Positions 13,730-52,960 of a DNA stretch of 64,000 bases are shown piece after piece. The notes under the pieces were generated by a model that worked only from the letters and a program-made list of their open reading frames with translations, did no database searches and was not told the origin of the DNA. The translations under genes were made by a program, and so were the position numbers. The stretch's first letter is position 1. Each line of letters begins with the position of its first letter. The stretch covers positions 47,425,821-47,489,820 of the forward strand of contig OY978529.1 of NCBI GenBank assembly GCA_963854835.1, in the 5' to 3' direction. This DNA is from Megamerina dolium. Taxonomy: Eukaryota; Arthropoda; Insecta; Diptera; Megamerinidae.

Positions 13730-14448
13730 ACTTTTTGACGCTGTTTTAATACTGTAAGGATTTGACGCCGTCATAGGGTACTCTCCATCAAACTATCACC
13801 GAGGAGGGATGATGACTTCGTTCTGTTCCTCCAAGATAAATATTTTTCGCCAGTAAAAAGGATTTTTTTAATCCTTTTTACCGTACAGCCATAGGAGATG
13901 TCTTGATTTCTTTTGCTATTTTTCTTTTAATTCAACGATGAGGCTGCCCCTTTGTCATTGGAAATCCCTAAGTCCAGTCTTGCTTAATGTTGCGGCTCAT
14001 GATTGCTGACACTATATCCATTTCACGATCTACGATTTTTTTGTTGCGGAAACTATTTCGATTAATTCGCAATACGAGCGTACGAGCTTTTTCTATTCCA
14101 CACTTAGGAAAAGGAATAACAACAAATACGGTTCTCTTTATCGGATCATTCCATCATGACGAGTGAAGCTATATTGAATTGGTTTGGTAGATTTTGTAGA
14201 TCCCAGGTGACTCACCTGCATTAAATTTGAAATATAACAAAAAACTCATTGAAATCAGAGAAACTTTGAGACACTTATGCTGGTACAAACATACATACGC
14301 AATACCTTCTGAACATAGTACTCCTATCCTCTTTTTACATACATATACTCAGCAAAGTCGTAGATAATAGATTTTCATTTGCTTTCGCTATAATCTTATG
14401 CACATTATGATTGAAAAGTTTAATTAATGTGTTCATTTTATATTCTAG
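13730..14448. other. sequence upstream of the ZP exons
   Basis: No upstream ZP exon could be recognised. The sequence is unique-looking, with CTTTTTTTACTGGCGAAAAA-like low-complexity patches and no ORF of note. Confidence 0.4.
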
Positions 14449-16002
14449 ATTACATTTGACTCACTTTTGGCTCAAGATTATGATGGTGAGTGAATTGATA
14501 TCAAAATCCACATTAGTGCTTCCCTATTCTCTCTTTAATTCTCGTTCTTATTTTGAAATCAGTTGATGATATACAATGTTCGTTCGCAACACCCGGTTCA
14601 AATATTGAAGATCTCATAACAGCGCGTCTAAAACGACCAGTTGCCTTTAAAGGTACGCCACTTTTTGCTGATGATCGCAGTGTGCAACCAGACAATGATC
14701 GCAATTGTATGATCAAACAAGATCCAAATGATCCAACCGAGCTCACTTATAATCTGAAAATAACAGATTTTACAAAATGTGGTGTTCTTAAACGAAATGT
14801 ACATATGTTGGATACGATTAAACAATGAATATTCACATTTATTTCTATTTACTTTTATGCAGGGCTTTGTTCATGTGCGAATATGGTTTCCCCAATTCTC
14901 AGGCGTTGTTATGCAATCTGATCAGGAACTGATAATTATGTGTAAACCACCAGAGCCGACTGTGATTGAGAATAAAGCCGCGGGTTTTGCTGGATCGTTG
15001 TAAGTGAAAATTGGGCATCGCGATATGTTTAATATCGATACATTAATGAATTGTCTGTACAATTCTTAGTCCGCATGGTGCACGTGTTTCAGGTGTTGTT
15101 GAAGAGACTCCTGGTCGTTTGGAATATGAAGTGGCTCTCTATAAAGAAGCACCACCAATTGCACGCATCAGTGGCGCCAACACACCGCTCAGCACCACCA
15201 AAGATACACCACCATCAACTAGCGAATTGCCTGTCGATCAAGCAGTTCCAATTGGCACAAAACTGCAGTTACGTGCTCGCATTAGCGCTCAATCCGTTTG
15301 GAAATACGTCAAACTGTTGGAAGTTACCGTGTCGCCCGATCCTGATGATCCACATGCCACTGGTGCGGTGTCACTTGTGCGAGAGGGCTGTCGCAATCGT
15401 GATTTCGTTACAATTATACCACATCAGCCGGCAAAATATCGTGATCGTCCCAATGAAGTGTTTCTTGATTTTGAAGCTTTCTTGTTAAGTTCCATGAAGG
15501 AGCGTGCAACGCTTTGGATACATTCTCAAATTAAAGCTTGTATGGACTCGGCCGATTGTACACCTGACTATTGTATGGATCTGTATGAGCCATCCGGTCA
15601 TGGAAAGAGAAGACGACGTAATCTAATGGAATCGCCATCGCATCATGGCAATTTAACAGATTTTATGCGCTTCAAAGAAAATATCGAATATACGGTAATA
15701 ATGCCAGGTGAATTGGAATCCAAACTTTTAGATCCAAGTGAAGCACCAAGATGTCACAATGTACTCCTGATGACCGGATTCCTTTTGTTATTACTAGTTA
15801 TATCTGTTGGATTTGTGAGTATTGTTGCGCTTACTTACAATTAGTATAAAGTGTTCGAACAATCGAGTTCATAATAATGTTTCTTCTTTTGTTGCAGATT
15901 TGCATACTGACATTTCGATTGCAGATTGAGCAGAAAGTTAAAGCTAATCATTATGCGCCAAAGTTTAACACGGGATACGCTGGTCGTGCGATTGTTCAGT
16001 GA
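14449..16002 (+). CDS. ZP-domain transmembrane protein, 3' five exons (5' end not found)
   Basis: Exons 14449-14485, 14563-14798, 14863-14999, 15070-15814 and 15898-16002 join in phase into 419 residues ending QIEQKVKANHYAPK...AIVQ and TGA. Every intron is GT-AG. Seen in the translation: ZP-like Cys-rich segments (DIQCSFATPG, FTKCGVLKRNGFVHVRIWFP, IMCKPPEP), a Cys cluster CMDSADCTPDYC, the polybasic site GKRRRR just after the ZP module, a hydrophobic helix (VLLMTGFLLLLLVISVGF) and a short basic tail. This order (ZP, furin site, membrane helix, short tail) is typical of apical extracellular-matrix ZP proteins of insect epidermis and trachea. The sequence reminds me of the trynity/neyo/nyobe group, but I cannot choose a member. 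The first exon here starts in phase 0 and has no start codon, so upstream exons are missing. They may be small, or lie left of the window. Confidence 0.88.
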
Positions 16003-16256
16003 GACAGTTGCCTTTGCAATCTATATCTGTACTATATTTTATTCTCAAAATCAATGTGAGCCGAGTGGCATGAGTCTACCCATTTCACTAGAGAATTTTA
16101 TATTTTAGCTTTACATAATATTGGTTTATAATTCACTTTAAGTAACTTGATGGCATTTAATATACATACAAATATTCGAGTAGGTATATACTGGATAAGC
16201 ATTCACATAAACACTTAAGATAATATGACTGAATATACGCAAAATAAGTGAAATGC

Positions 16257-16262
16257 AATAAA
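16257..16262 (+). promoter_or_regulatory. candidate polyadenylation signal of the ZP gene
   Basis: AATAAA lies 255 bases after the ZP-gene stop codon, a reasonable 3' UTR length. The region is AT-rich, so a chance match is possible. Confidence 0.4.
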
Positions 16263-17285
16263 TTCATTTAGATATATAACTCCTTTGTATTAGTATTTGG
16301 CATTTCATTAAAAAAGTAGACTTAAGATGATTCATGGAAATGAAATATAAATGTTCAACGAAAATGCTTCTAATCGACGTAAATTGAAAATAAAAACTCT
16401 ATGCACACTATAAGCACCTAGTTACAAGAAAGTTGATTAAAACTTATGTTAATGTTAATGTTTTAGCTACCATAACCCACACTAGTGTTTTCCCTAGGAT
16501 GTTTATTCGAAAAGTCATTATCTCCGGAATTTATTCAGCTGCATTATAAAAACTAGCACTACTTGCCACACAACCCATGAAACATTGGCATTATTACGAG
16601 AAGTACTTGTAATGTGATGTTACACCTCTAGACTTCTTTTGGGGGCTACATACAATCCAACGTCAACACGGATATGCAGGCTACAAATGACAAATTCGAA
16701 GCCATATTATTCGCAATAATCGAACGTGAGCGGTCCATGTTATGGCCAATATTTGAAAGGAATAATCGTTAAAACATAAATGCAACGGATGGTTCTTTTC
16801 TTTGATAATAAAAATTGCTCGATAAAATTTATTTATTTTTTCTTTGTTTGAATGACGAATCCCAAGGAACCACATACCCACTCTATCGCCCGAGAGTGAC
16901 GTCCATATAGCGCACAAAATTGGTGACCAAGTTTATTTGATTTTTTTATTTTATATGCATTTTAAATAGAACAAATTCTAATTATTTACAATAATTGATA
17001 AAATGTTTTAAAAATGGTGAAAAAAGTTTATTGGAAAAATGTGTCCTTTTCCTTTTCTTTTCAATTATAACTTATTTGGCATTTAAATAAAAAATATCGC
17101 CCTCTGTATAGTACAAAAAAAAAATATAAGTAATTGCTAGCACTGAACTTAGCGAACATGTTAAATATTTAGCTGCATTAAGTGCGTTTTCAGTTGAAAA
17201 TCATCTAGACCCAGTCCCAGATTAACCACAAGAATGACAATGGTTACATTTTTTGCGACTTGACAGCACTGATTTTCTATTAACA

Positions 17286-17635
17286 GTGCCGTAGCTCAGT
17301 GGTTAGTGTGTTGGTCTTCTGATCTGTAGGTCGTGGTTCAATACCCGGCTGATGTATAACAAATTTAATATCGAAATGATTTTTCTTTCCAACGGTACCC
17401 AGTTGTCAGCAAGCAATTGGCAATTCTTCCCAGAGTAACAACTTGCCATGAAAAATCTTCTAAAAGAACTCTGTGACAGAGCACAGAAAAAGTGATTTCA
17501 CAAGGATTCTGCCGTTCGGAACCGGCTAAAATAAGTAGGTCCCTTCTAATACTGTCCAAAAATTTAACACGCACAACAGTAATGGAAGAGAAGCTCGGCC
17601 AATGAGCCCTTTGGGGCTTAAAGTGCCACATATAT
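17286..17635 (+). mobile_element. tRNA-derived SINE, full-length copy
   Basis: This is the best plus-strand copy, about 350 bp. The head looks like a tRNA gene: GTGCCGTAGCTCAGTGGTTA contains an A box, and GGTTCAATACC (about 17335-17345) is a B box. The body holds GGCAATTCTTCCCAGAGTAA, the GTGATTTCACAAGGATTC block and GGAACCGGCTAAAATAAGTA. The tail ends GGGGCTTAAAGTGCCACATA followed by a TA-rich repeat. The head plus unrelated body is the defining architecture of a Pol III SINE. It is not a functional tRNA: there is no complete cloverleaf. Confidence 0.8.
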
Positions 17636-17812
17636 ATATATTTTTTTATTTTAGTGTCGAAAATAGAAATAAAAAATAATTAAATTAACACACAATTTAA
17701 TATTATCTGCGAAACTAGTATTTTAACGGCTCACATTTATCGGAGCTCGATACTAGCGAATTTTTAAACGATTTTCTTAATTATTCGTCCAACACAATCA
17801 GTACCACCAAAA

Positions 17813-18088
17813 ATGACGAGCACGAGTTACATTACGAAATACAAAAATTTTGTTGAAACTGTTGAGAAGTACAGCGAGCCTGGCTTTAAGTTGCATTTTA
17901 GAAAAGACAAAGTTGTGGTCGTTGTTGAGTCGGTGCAAGTAAAGAAATATATATTTTTCTTTGGTATATGGCCAACACGAATACCATCTGGGAAATTGGA
18001 AAACTTTAGTAATTTAGAAATCGTCAACATGAAAGGTCAACAAAAGGATGGTTCAATGGCTTTTATCCATTGTGAAAAATTGAAGTGA
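17813..18088 (+). CDS. unrecognised 91-residue reading frame, possibly transposon-derived
   Basis: It begins at an ATG with a good context (CCACCAAAAATG), reads MTSTSYITKYKNFVETVEKY and ends CEKLK. It is Lys/Val-rich with no transmembrane segment and no domain I can name. Downstream, the same strand has further interrupted protein-like stretches (for example KFGAMEKILNVLVAHKN near 18120-18175), which suggests a decaying transposon-related gene rather than a compact host gene. A full SINE lies just upstream. Confidence 0.3.
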   Translation: MTSTSYITKYKNFVETVEKYSEPGFKLHFRKDKVVVVVESVQVKKYIFFFGIWPTRIPSGKLENFSNLEIVNMKGQQKDGSMAFIHCEKLK

Positions 18089-18533
18089 TTCTCTGTAGTT
18101 AAAGCAAGGGAAGACATGGACAAATTTGGAGCAATGGAAAAAATTCTAAATGTGTTGGTCGCACATAAAAATTAAAGATCCTACCTATAGTAAAGAGGAT
18201 TACTTCAACAGAAAGCATTGCAGCAACTTACAATCAGATGTTCAAGCTTGTAGCGTAATCAAGAGTATTAGATCACATGCAAGAAGCTTTGGTCGAGTTT
18301 TTACAGAATTATTCCATTAATTTGCAGCTGTTAATGATTTAAATTTAATCTGGATGTGGCAAGGAGTAAATGAACAAATTCGATATAGTCCTCAGGATTA
18401 GATGAAACTGAATGATACTTACATATTTATTGTGTTATCATGGCACCTTTACTACTACTATTTGCAAAATTGCACAATAATATCAAATGTTTTTATAATT
18501 ATAATATAACTACTTTTTTACATAGCGATTCAA

Positions 18534-18539
18534 TTTATT
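18534..18539 (-). promoter_or_regulatory. candidate polyadenylation signal of the SHOX-type gene
   Basis: TTTATT on the plus strand (AATAAA on the minus strand) lies about 115 bases beyond the stop codon. Confidence 0.4.
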
Positions 18540-18654
18540 TCGTTAAGCACCTTCTATATATATGATTTAATATAAACGCTGCAAATTCACAATTTATATT
18601 CGAGCGGTACATACATACGTACATAAGCATTTATGTACAATACATGTTTAAGAT

Positions 18655-45160
<26,506 letters not shown>

Positions 45161-45851
45161 TTCGTAAAAAAAAAATCGATCATAAATAAATTTTCTTAGA
45201 ATTATATTATTATTGTATCACTAGCACTTCAAATAACTTTATACTTCATGTAGTACATATTCGTATTGAGATGTATATTAACATGCTTCAACATTACAAA
45301 TAATAGCAAATACTTCTATACCAGCGAAGGATCAATTTTCGAATGAAATGACTTGTTCTTAAACTTTCGAAATTTATGGTAAAGTTCATCCTTTATATCA
45401 TATATTTTAGTACGTGTAAATGTGTTCCTATATTCGAAACACTGTCAACATTATATAATATTTGCTGCTCCAAGCCACCCTCTTGTAGAACGTTTGCGCA
45501 TGCCACACAGTTTATTCAAAACATCCATCCGTTTGAAGTTATGGTCATGACCATGGTTATGCTTACTTATTTGACTAATGTTGGAGAGTTTTATTAATAA
45601 ATTAAAAGTGGGCGATTGTGAGTGATTGTGAACATTACTATTACAATTATTATATTATTATTATTATTATTGATATAGGTAGGCCTCATCAAAATGTTCA
45701 TGCCTATTTAAATTAAGGGCTGAAGCCAGAGACGTCAAATTTCATATACTACAAGGATCAACGAAACGATAATGAACACTGATCCAAAAAATTAACTCAG
45801 AAACTTCATAAAAAAAACTTAAAGCATGATTCCTAGTAAGGACAATATACA

Positions 45852-46092
45852 TAGGTAGCCCCAGCACAGTGGTTTGTTCGTTGGCCTTCTGATATGTAAG
45901 TTGTGGATTCAGTCCCCGTCTGAAGTGCAACTTCAATATCGATAAGAGTCGGCAAACAATTGGCAATTCTTCCGTTAGTAACATTAGGTAGATTCCTTCT
46001 AAGAAACTGTTAAATTATTTAACACACTCAACAGTACATAAATAGAAGTTCGGCCAAAGGGCTCTTAGGAGCCTATAAGTGCCACACACTCA
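45852..46092 (+). mobile_element. tRNA-derived SINE copy (internally deleted)
   Basis: The head GTAGCCCCAGCACAGTGGTT and TTGGCCTTCTGATATGTAAG are followed by the body GCAATTCTTCCGTTAGTAAC and, after a deletion, the tail AGAAGTTCGGCCAAAGGGCT and GTGCCACACACT. Confidence 0.65.
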
Positions 46093-46657
46093 GAAGCATG
46101 AAAGTTCGTCCGGCTTTAAAGTATGGCCCCTCAATTTTCTCTGTTTAAATGCATGTTGTAATAAATACCGTCAGACTTGCACCTTGTTTGTGATATCATG
46201 CCTAAAAAAAGTGATTAACCTTCATTTGATTGTAGTTTCTTTTTAGAAAAAAAATTGGTATACTATCGGACACTATGTCCGATTAAGGAAATTTTTTGTA
46301 TACATGTGTCATTCATATTTTTTTTTTTTTTACACCACTTTTTCAAAATGATTGCATTTATAAATGTTCGAACGTATATATTTTTGTAGAACTTAAAATT
46401 TTCATCATTCCGATATATCTCAAGTGTTTGTTTGTTTCAAGCGAAATTCAATCAAATTGTGGTACGCCAGTTCATTCCAGTTGTGTTCCTATTGAAAATG
46501 GTTTTTAAGCATGCACAGATTTCCAAAGAATACGTAAACTTATTCATGATATAACAAACTATAAAAATATATACAATATAAATTTTTTTATTTTTAGGTT
46601 TTACATTTTTTCATTAACATAACTTCAAAATATTTTTTTTATTTTTTTTTTATTTAT

Positions 46658-46900
46658 TTTAGCCGGTTCGGAACCGGCTAAAATAAGTAGGTCCCTTCTA
46701 ATACTGTCCAAATTTAAGACGCACAACAGTAATGGAAGAGAAGCTCGGCCAATGAGCCCTTTGGGGCTTTAAGTGCCACATATTTATTTATTTTTTACAT
46801 ATATTCTCTGATACTGTCCAAAATTTAACACGCACAGCAGTAATGGAAGAGAAGCTCGGGCAAAGAGACCATCGGGGCTTACAAGTACCACATATATATT
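46658..46900 (+). mobile_element. composite of SINE 3' ends
   Basis: A short inverted piece ending TTTTAGCCGGTTC is joined head-to-head to the plus-strand GGAACCGGCTAAAATAAGTA. The plus copy continues through the normal tail to about 46785. A second tail module (TACTGTCCAAAATTTAACAC ... CAAGTACCACATATAT) follows at about 46808-46895. Confidence 0.65.
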
Positions 46901-46904
46901 TTTT

Positions 46905-49145
46905 AAATATATTCCATATAGATGCTTGAGCAAAAGTTTTCTTAAAAGAAGTGCTCCTTTAACCTACCTTTATAGATTTTATTTTTATAGTATAAGCATT
47001 TTGTACCCAAAATTTTTATACAATGTCGAACTTTCACGCCTTTTCCTTACTTCGTTTTTAATAGCCAAGAAAGAATATACATTTTTCCTGTTGAACTCGT
47101 ACTGAAACCTAAAAGCGTGTACAATCTCTTAGTAATATTTTAGTTAAACAAAAAAAATTGTAGACTCAAAGAAATTAGCATTTTTGAAATATATTATTTT
47201 TTAATGATTAAGGAAATAATTGTCATCATCTTTAATGCCATTGCAATTCTCACTAATTATCCCACTGTCGAACAAAATATGTGAATGGAGTTTGGAATTG
47301 AAATTTGCGATACAATTTTATGGAAATGAGAAATGTTCAAGTATTATTATTATTAGCATAAAATGCTTCTACAAATTGAGTAGATATTTCTAAGGGCCGT
47401 GTTAATGATTTACAACTGTGATGGTATTTATTCTATTAATATATGAGTTCTACTTAAAACGTTGTAAACGTTTCTTCTCAAATCAGTGATTGCCACCATA
47501 TTGAAATTCGGCCAGAAATCATTACCTTAACTCATTATTATTATTATTCTTATCTAAATTTTACTTATCTATATTTTACTATCTATTAGTTATAACAAAC
47601 AGCTCTCGCCTCTTGCAACGAGTTACTCGTCATTTGCGGCCAAAATTGGAATGGGCGCTCTTTTTACGTTATTATTATTTTTATTATACAATCTATTATT
47701 ATTACAATTATTGCTTTATTATTAATATTATCATGATTATTGCCATTTTACACAGCGCATGTTCTCTCTTTCGAAACTTGATTCTCTCTGTCTACCTCTA
47801 GGAAAAAACAACCCTTTTAATTAAACAGCATAAAATAATGTACACTACATGCATACATACATAAATTCACATACACACGCGTACATTTAACATTGACCAG
47901 TGGGAGAGTAGTCTATAAAATGGTTTTATTGCCCTTCGTTTCAAATGGATTTCTGCGTTGAGAGAGAATATAATGTAATGTACGTGAAGGTGGTGGTGTG
48001 TACGTGAATGGTGTTAACAAATTACAACCACACTTAACTATTATTGGTTATGGCGATTTTGTTGGAAATTCCGCGCATTATACACACATTAAACGAACAT
48101 AAAACACCTCATCATTTTCATACAAGTGGGTGGAGTTTCGTATTTTAACATATACATTTCTTTGCTCATTTATTTCCTAAACAATTCAATTCGCATTTGC
48201 AAGTGCTTAGGATATATATGTACATACGTACTTGTATTTATATATATGTTTTTACATAAAATAATTGTAACATTCCGAAAATTTAATAACAGTGGCGAAT
48301 CTTCATTACATTACTACCTACTTTCAGATTAGCTACAATAAAACAATAAATACAGATCATCATAAGTGCCACTTTTTTCGCAATGCGTTTCACTTCATTT
48401 CTCCTACATCCTGTGGACATTTTGCAGATAGGAGATATCAAAAATGTCAAAATTATCAAAAAATTGTTTTTCGAAAATCATGTATCAGTAGGCACAACAT
48501 CCTAGGATGAACTCGGTGAACAATTCTCATTTGGAAAAACCTTAAGGCAAGCTTTGGCATGTAATCATTGTATTTAAAATAATTTTAAATCGCATAAAGC
48601 GAACATTAGACAGACATTTGAAAACGTTTTTTAAAATCCTATAGCAAACATGTTAGTAATCGAAGCGTGGGAGGCTGTGAAACAGTGTGCTGTGTTTCCG
48701 CACACCCTTATCCTGTATTATGTTCTGTTGGATGACAAAATCAGCTTAGAGTCATAGATGTTTTGAAACATAAACAGAGGTTTGAAGATTTTCTCATTAT
48801 GCTTGAGTTTCCCGTGTGCAATGGCATCAGTAGGTTATGCCTTTTTTGACGTACCTATTGGATCAAAGATTTCGAACCTAAAAAACTTAAGTAATTTTTA
48901 AGCACGTAATGTAGTTTTTTTGATTTCAGCCAAAAAACCTTTTTGCCCTATACCAAATAGAGTTGCTGAACTAAATCCACGTAGTAACAGCCCTCGTCTA
49001 AGTTAACAAAAAACTCGGCTAAGGCAGTTTTACTGCAGTAAAGTTATACTGGGACAACCTTCAAGATTTGCTGCGTTGAAGTTTCGACAGTAGACAAGAT
49101 AATCTCTTGCCGAATTATATAGGCACTATTAAACTATCTTCAAAA
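46905..49145. other. intergenic stretch upstream of the SHOX-type gene
   Basis: AT-rich, with an ATT/TTA repeat near 47.66-47.74 kb and TATGTACATA-type simple sequence near 48.2 kb. No gene recognised. Confidence 0.5.
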
Positions 49146-49149
49146 GAAG

Positions 49150-49760
49150 TGTCATAATTGGCATAAGCACAAGCGTAGTCGGCGCAACAATCTCTGAATT
49201 CGCAAGAGTCGCATCGAATGGATCTTGGGGTGAACGAGGTCAAGGCAAAGTATCTTGTGTCCACAATCTAAGACCCGGTATTTTGGAACAATACTAACTT
49301 CAATCAATGCCTCTCTCGAAGAACGAAAACCACAGTCTCTCATCATAATTTATCTTACATTTGGCGCACATTTTCTACCTCAGATGAGATGATGAGACGA
49401 GTGCCTAAAAGTAGTTTTTAAACAAAAAAGTCTTATGTAAGATATTTGGACCTAACTGTGTTCGTAGCGAGTACCAATTATGGCACAACCATGAGCTGCA
49501 CAAGCTGTATGCCAATATCATCATAGATAAACGCATAAAAATCCAGCGACTATGTTGGTTCGGTCATATCAAGCGAATGACAGAACATGCTCCAGCCAGG
49601 TGTTGTGTTCGGAACCCTCTAGCCGGTTCCGAACCCCCGAGGAACTGACCGGACTGGAGAACACGACACCGTTTGAAATTTCTAACTGCATTTACATTCG
49701 GCCAAAATCGATCAAACTCGGTTGTGATGGCCAGATAAACAAGTTTGTGTCCAAATGAGG
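49150..49760 (+). mobile_element. LINE 3' fragment (RT C-terminal region, decayed)
   Basis: In shifting frames the plus strand reads VNEVKAKYLV, KKVLCKIFGPNCVRSEYQLW, HNHELHKLYANIIIDKRIKI and QRLCWFGHIKRMTEHAPAR. It matches the 61.8-kb fragment but has more stops. Confidence 0.65.
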
Positions 49761-49859
49761 CAAACACGATGTTGCTTAAAACTCTTGAATCCCCTTTTTG
49801 CCACGGTAGAACTGCGGTCAATTCAAGAGTCTTCCTGTAGCGAGTACGTATTCATTAGA

Positions 49860-50749
49860 AAATACTTACATTGCATATCTACATTGTATCTTTAAATTGA
49901 AAAAGGCTAATTTGAATTTGAATCCTAAACTAAGAGCGGTAAAAGACACGACGATAAAAAGTCCAGTAATGCAACTTTTCCATCAAAGAAAGTAAATTAT
50001 AAAATTTTCTTCAAAAACGTTTAGAAAAAGCATTTTTGATTTGTTTGGGAAGTGAGAATTGTCAAATTAGAAAGAGAAAGCATCCTACGTAGAGCACGCT
50101 TTAAGGCCTACTCAAAGTGCTGCTCCTCCTGTATGAGTGCTCTCATACACCGCCATGATATTTGATACCGGATATCGTACGGGATTGTACCGCACTGTAC
50201 TGTACCGCATCTGTTTGAGGAATACTTTATTATTCCATCATGCCCAAGCATTTTGTATGAGCTGTGCCTAACTCAGTGCATAACCAACCGCAGTGAGTAT
50301 TAGGCGGTATTACCAACACGTTTTAAAACTATAACTAAATATCTAAAACTTTATTCAATTTATATAAATACATACATACATACATTTATGTAAACATTTC
50401 ATATATTTTATTATCAGTCCAAATAGGACATGGGTTTACATTACACATGATCATTTAAATTTGTATACCATAACTCAAAATTATACATACATATTGCATC
50501 TAACACAAAATTTAACATAGAATAAATTATTAAATTCATTTAATTACAGTGAATTTATCTGTACGTTACACTAATATACTTTAATTTAATGTATTATGAA
50601 TAAAAGCACATATCTACATATTCCTACATATGTATGTGTATTAAGACTTTTCCCTATAAAATATCTTTGACTTTTTTCATATTCACAAAAAAGTGTAAAA
50701 ACTAACAGAAACATAGGAACAAAATCAATATATTGTAATGAGCCCAATA
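49860..50749. other. Mob3 3' flank
   Basis: AT-rich sequence that should contain the Mob3 3' UTR. No clear AATAAA was found close to the stop on the minus strand; TTTATT strings occur only some 340 or more bases away. Confidence 0.4.
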
Positions 50750-52531
50750 TTAATCTTTGTCTTTACAAATACGTGATGTCATCTCTTGTAGTGGTTCCAA
50801 CTCCTTACTGGATACCAAATCAAATTCTTGGACGAAATAATAGAAATGCTTATAACATGCATTTACATGAGCTTCCTAAAAATGTATAGACACATATAAT
50901 GACTTAACAAAACGCAGTCATTTATTATATGTAGGTACCACCGCATAATAAAGATAAAGTCGACTTAAAATGTGGTATCGTTCATTTTTTTTAAAATTTA
51001 TATTTTGGCAAATACATAATCTGTTAATAAGTCGTTATTACTTTTAAAGTCGAATTTATTTTCATTATGACTACACACCAATTTTTACTTACAGCTCCTA
51101 TACTGACAATGCGATCAAAATGATGAATATACACATGTACGAAAACTCGAAATAAGCGTGTTAGTATTTTTCGGCATAGTGTTGTAAACGTCTTTGGAAA
51201 TGGAACATCTTCAAAGGAGAGAAGTGAAATTACTATCAATCAAGTGCGTAATAGAAACCTTAACATCGGGCATATAATAATAATTAAATAAATAAAATTA
51301 AAATAAATAAATTGTAAAATTTGACTATTGATTTTGTGTCGCATGGTGTACTAAATTTCCATCTAGGAGTGACTCATCGGCAGCTATCGAGCATTTTTCG
51401 TTTTTTCTCCATTTTATAACTTTAACCTCGATACGGCGCCATTTACACCCACTATTTTTGGTTCACTTTTTTTGGAGTAGGTGGTTACTGCTTATAAAAA
51501 TAAAAATCGTGCACTGCACCATAGTTATCACACATACCAGTGGAAACTGGGAAAATCGCTTCATTATTTATTTGCGCTTCTATCCAATCCATTAAGAGTT
51601 CAATATACTTTGGTGCTGGTAACGGAGTCGGTTTTTTAAAACTGTAAGCGAAAATTCGATTCATGTATATACATATATAGAAGGCAACAGCAAAAATTTA
51701 CTAACCTTTCGCCATCAGCCCAGAGATACTCATACCTTGAGCCACCAGACATAGTGGGACATGTGGTTTCATTGCAATATTCAGATACAGTGCCATATAT
51801 TAAATTTATGCGGTTGAAAAAATCGACAACTGCAAAAAAAAATTAGTTTAACAAAAATATTTATGCCCTTATTACAAACGACAACTCGGTTGCGTTGCCT
51901 AAGAGGCAACTGCTAACGAAGAGTTGTCCGTTCAACTGCCTTTGGGTATACAGTTGATATTATTAACATTATATATAATGGTGACAACTTTCAGACGCAG
52001 CAGATTTTAGATACAACAAAAAAAAGAAACTGCGTTCCAGCGAGGCGTGCAATGAATAGATCGGTCGTTTACCTAGGGACGTTAATAATGTGTAGCACCA
52101 TATTGTAACCATACAATTCAGATTGACAAAATGGAATATGAACACCATCTTCAGTAATCAAATTATTGGTCTTATAACCAAGACATAAGGCCCTATGAAA
52201 TCTTATCAGAAATTTTGACAAAGCACCTGTGTACTACAAACTCATACTTCTTTCACCGTTAGTGCTTACCGTGTACAGCTAACCAATCATTCATATTTTC
52301 TCCATCTGGCAATCGTACTACTTGCCGTAAATTAATGCCAGATTGTAGACTAGCCTGTGCTTGCTTGTGCAGAGAATATCGTATTGTGCCTGCCGTGAAG
52401 CGCTTTTTTGGCCTAAAAGTCTGAATATATCAAACAATTATTAGTGAACAACGAATAGGTATATAAGTATGTAATATGATAAACATTACCCTGCCTTTCT
52501 GGAAGAATTCTAAAAATCCATTCAGTGCCAT
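50750..52531 (-). CDS. Mob3: MOB kinase activator 3
   Basis: Exons 52531-52490, 52420-52270, 51829-51706, 51641-51538, 51208-51093 and 50875-50750 join in phase to 220 residues, the usual length of class III Mob proteins. It starts [20 protein letters not shown] and contains [20 protein letters not shown], the zinc-ligand pair in [13 protein letters not shown], and the second ligand region [20 protein letters not shown]. It ends [15 protein letters not shown] and TAA. Mob proteins are small adaptors for NDR/Hippo-type kinases; class III members are reported to inhibit MST-type kinases rather than activate NDR. All introns are short and GT-AG. The gene is divergent from the TACO1-type gene, with about 1.5 kb between start codons. 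Identification rests on strong recognition over the whole length. Confidence 0.95.
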
Positions 52532-52822
52532 TTTCTATACGCTAAAGATAAGCTCGATAATTATTCTTATCTCATTTTTATAAATGCATTGTAGCCATAC
52601 CAGTAAATAAAATGGATATGTATCAACGCGAAAATGCCAAAAATAAAACCACTACACTTTGAAAACAATTATGGCATAGCTCAGCCTAGAACAAAATTAT
52701 TTATTTACGTTAATTCCAAATTATTTCCGACGTTCTTTTGCTAAAGCGAATTTAACGCTGCCAGATTTTTTATGTACCCCCATTTGCAGCATAAGGCAAC
52801 CACAAAAGTTTTAAAAATGTTG

Positions 52823-52960
52823 GGCGCATCTTCATAGTCAAAATTCAGTTCCAAATTAAATTTGGTATCGACTTTTTGACAGATTTTTGTATGGGAAATT
52901 TTTCCAAAAAGACGATACTAAATACAAGTTAGAACTTAATTTTTACCATGAATGTGCGCC
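52823..52960. mobile_element. 138-bp foldback MITE
   Basis: Arms of about 45 bp starting GGCGCATCTTCATAGTCAAA and (inverted from 52960) GGCGCACATTCATGGTAAAA flank a core with TTGACAGATTTTTGTATGGG. No coding potential. It sits just upstream of Mob3, between Mob3 and TACO1. Confidence 0.6.

Noticed and set aside
15051..15488. 145-residue frame overlapping the ZP gene in another frame
   Set aside because: It shadows ZP exon 15070-15814, which has clear ZP content and splice sites.
17286..17355. tRNA gene suggested by A-box and B-box sequences
   Set aside because: The segment lacks a complete cloverleaf and is fused to a body repeated many times here, so it is the head of a SINE, not a functional tRNA.
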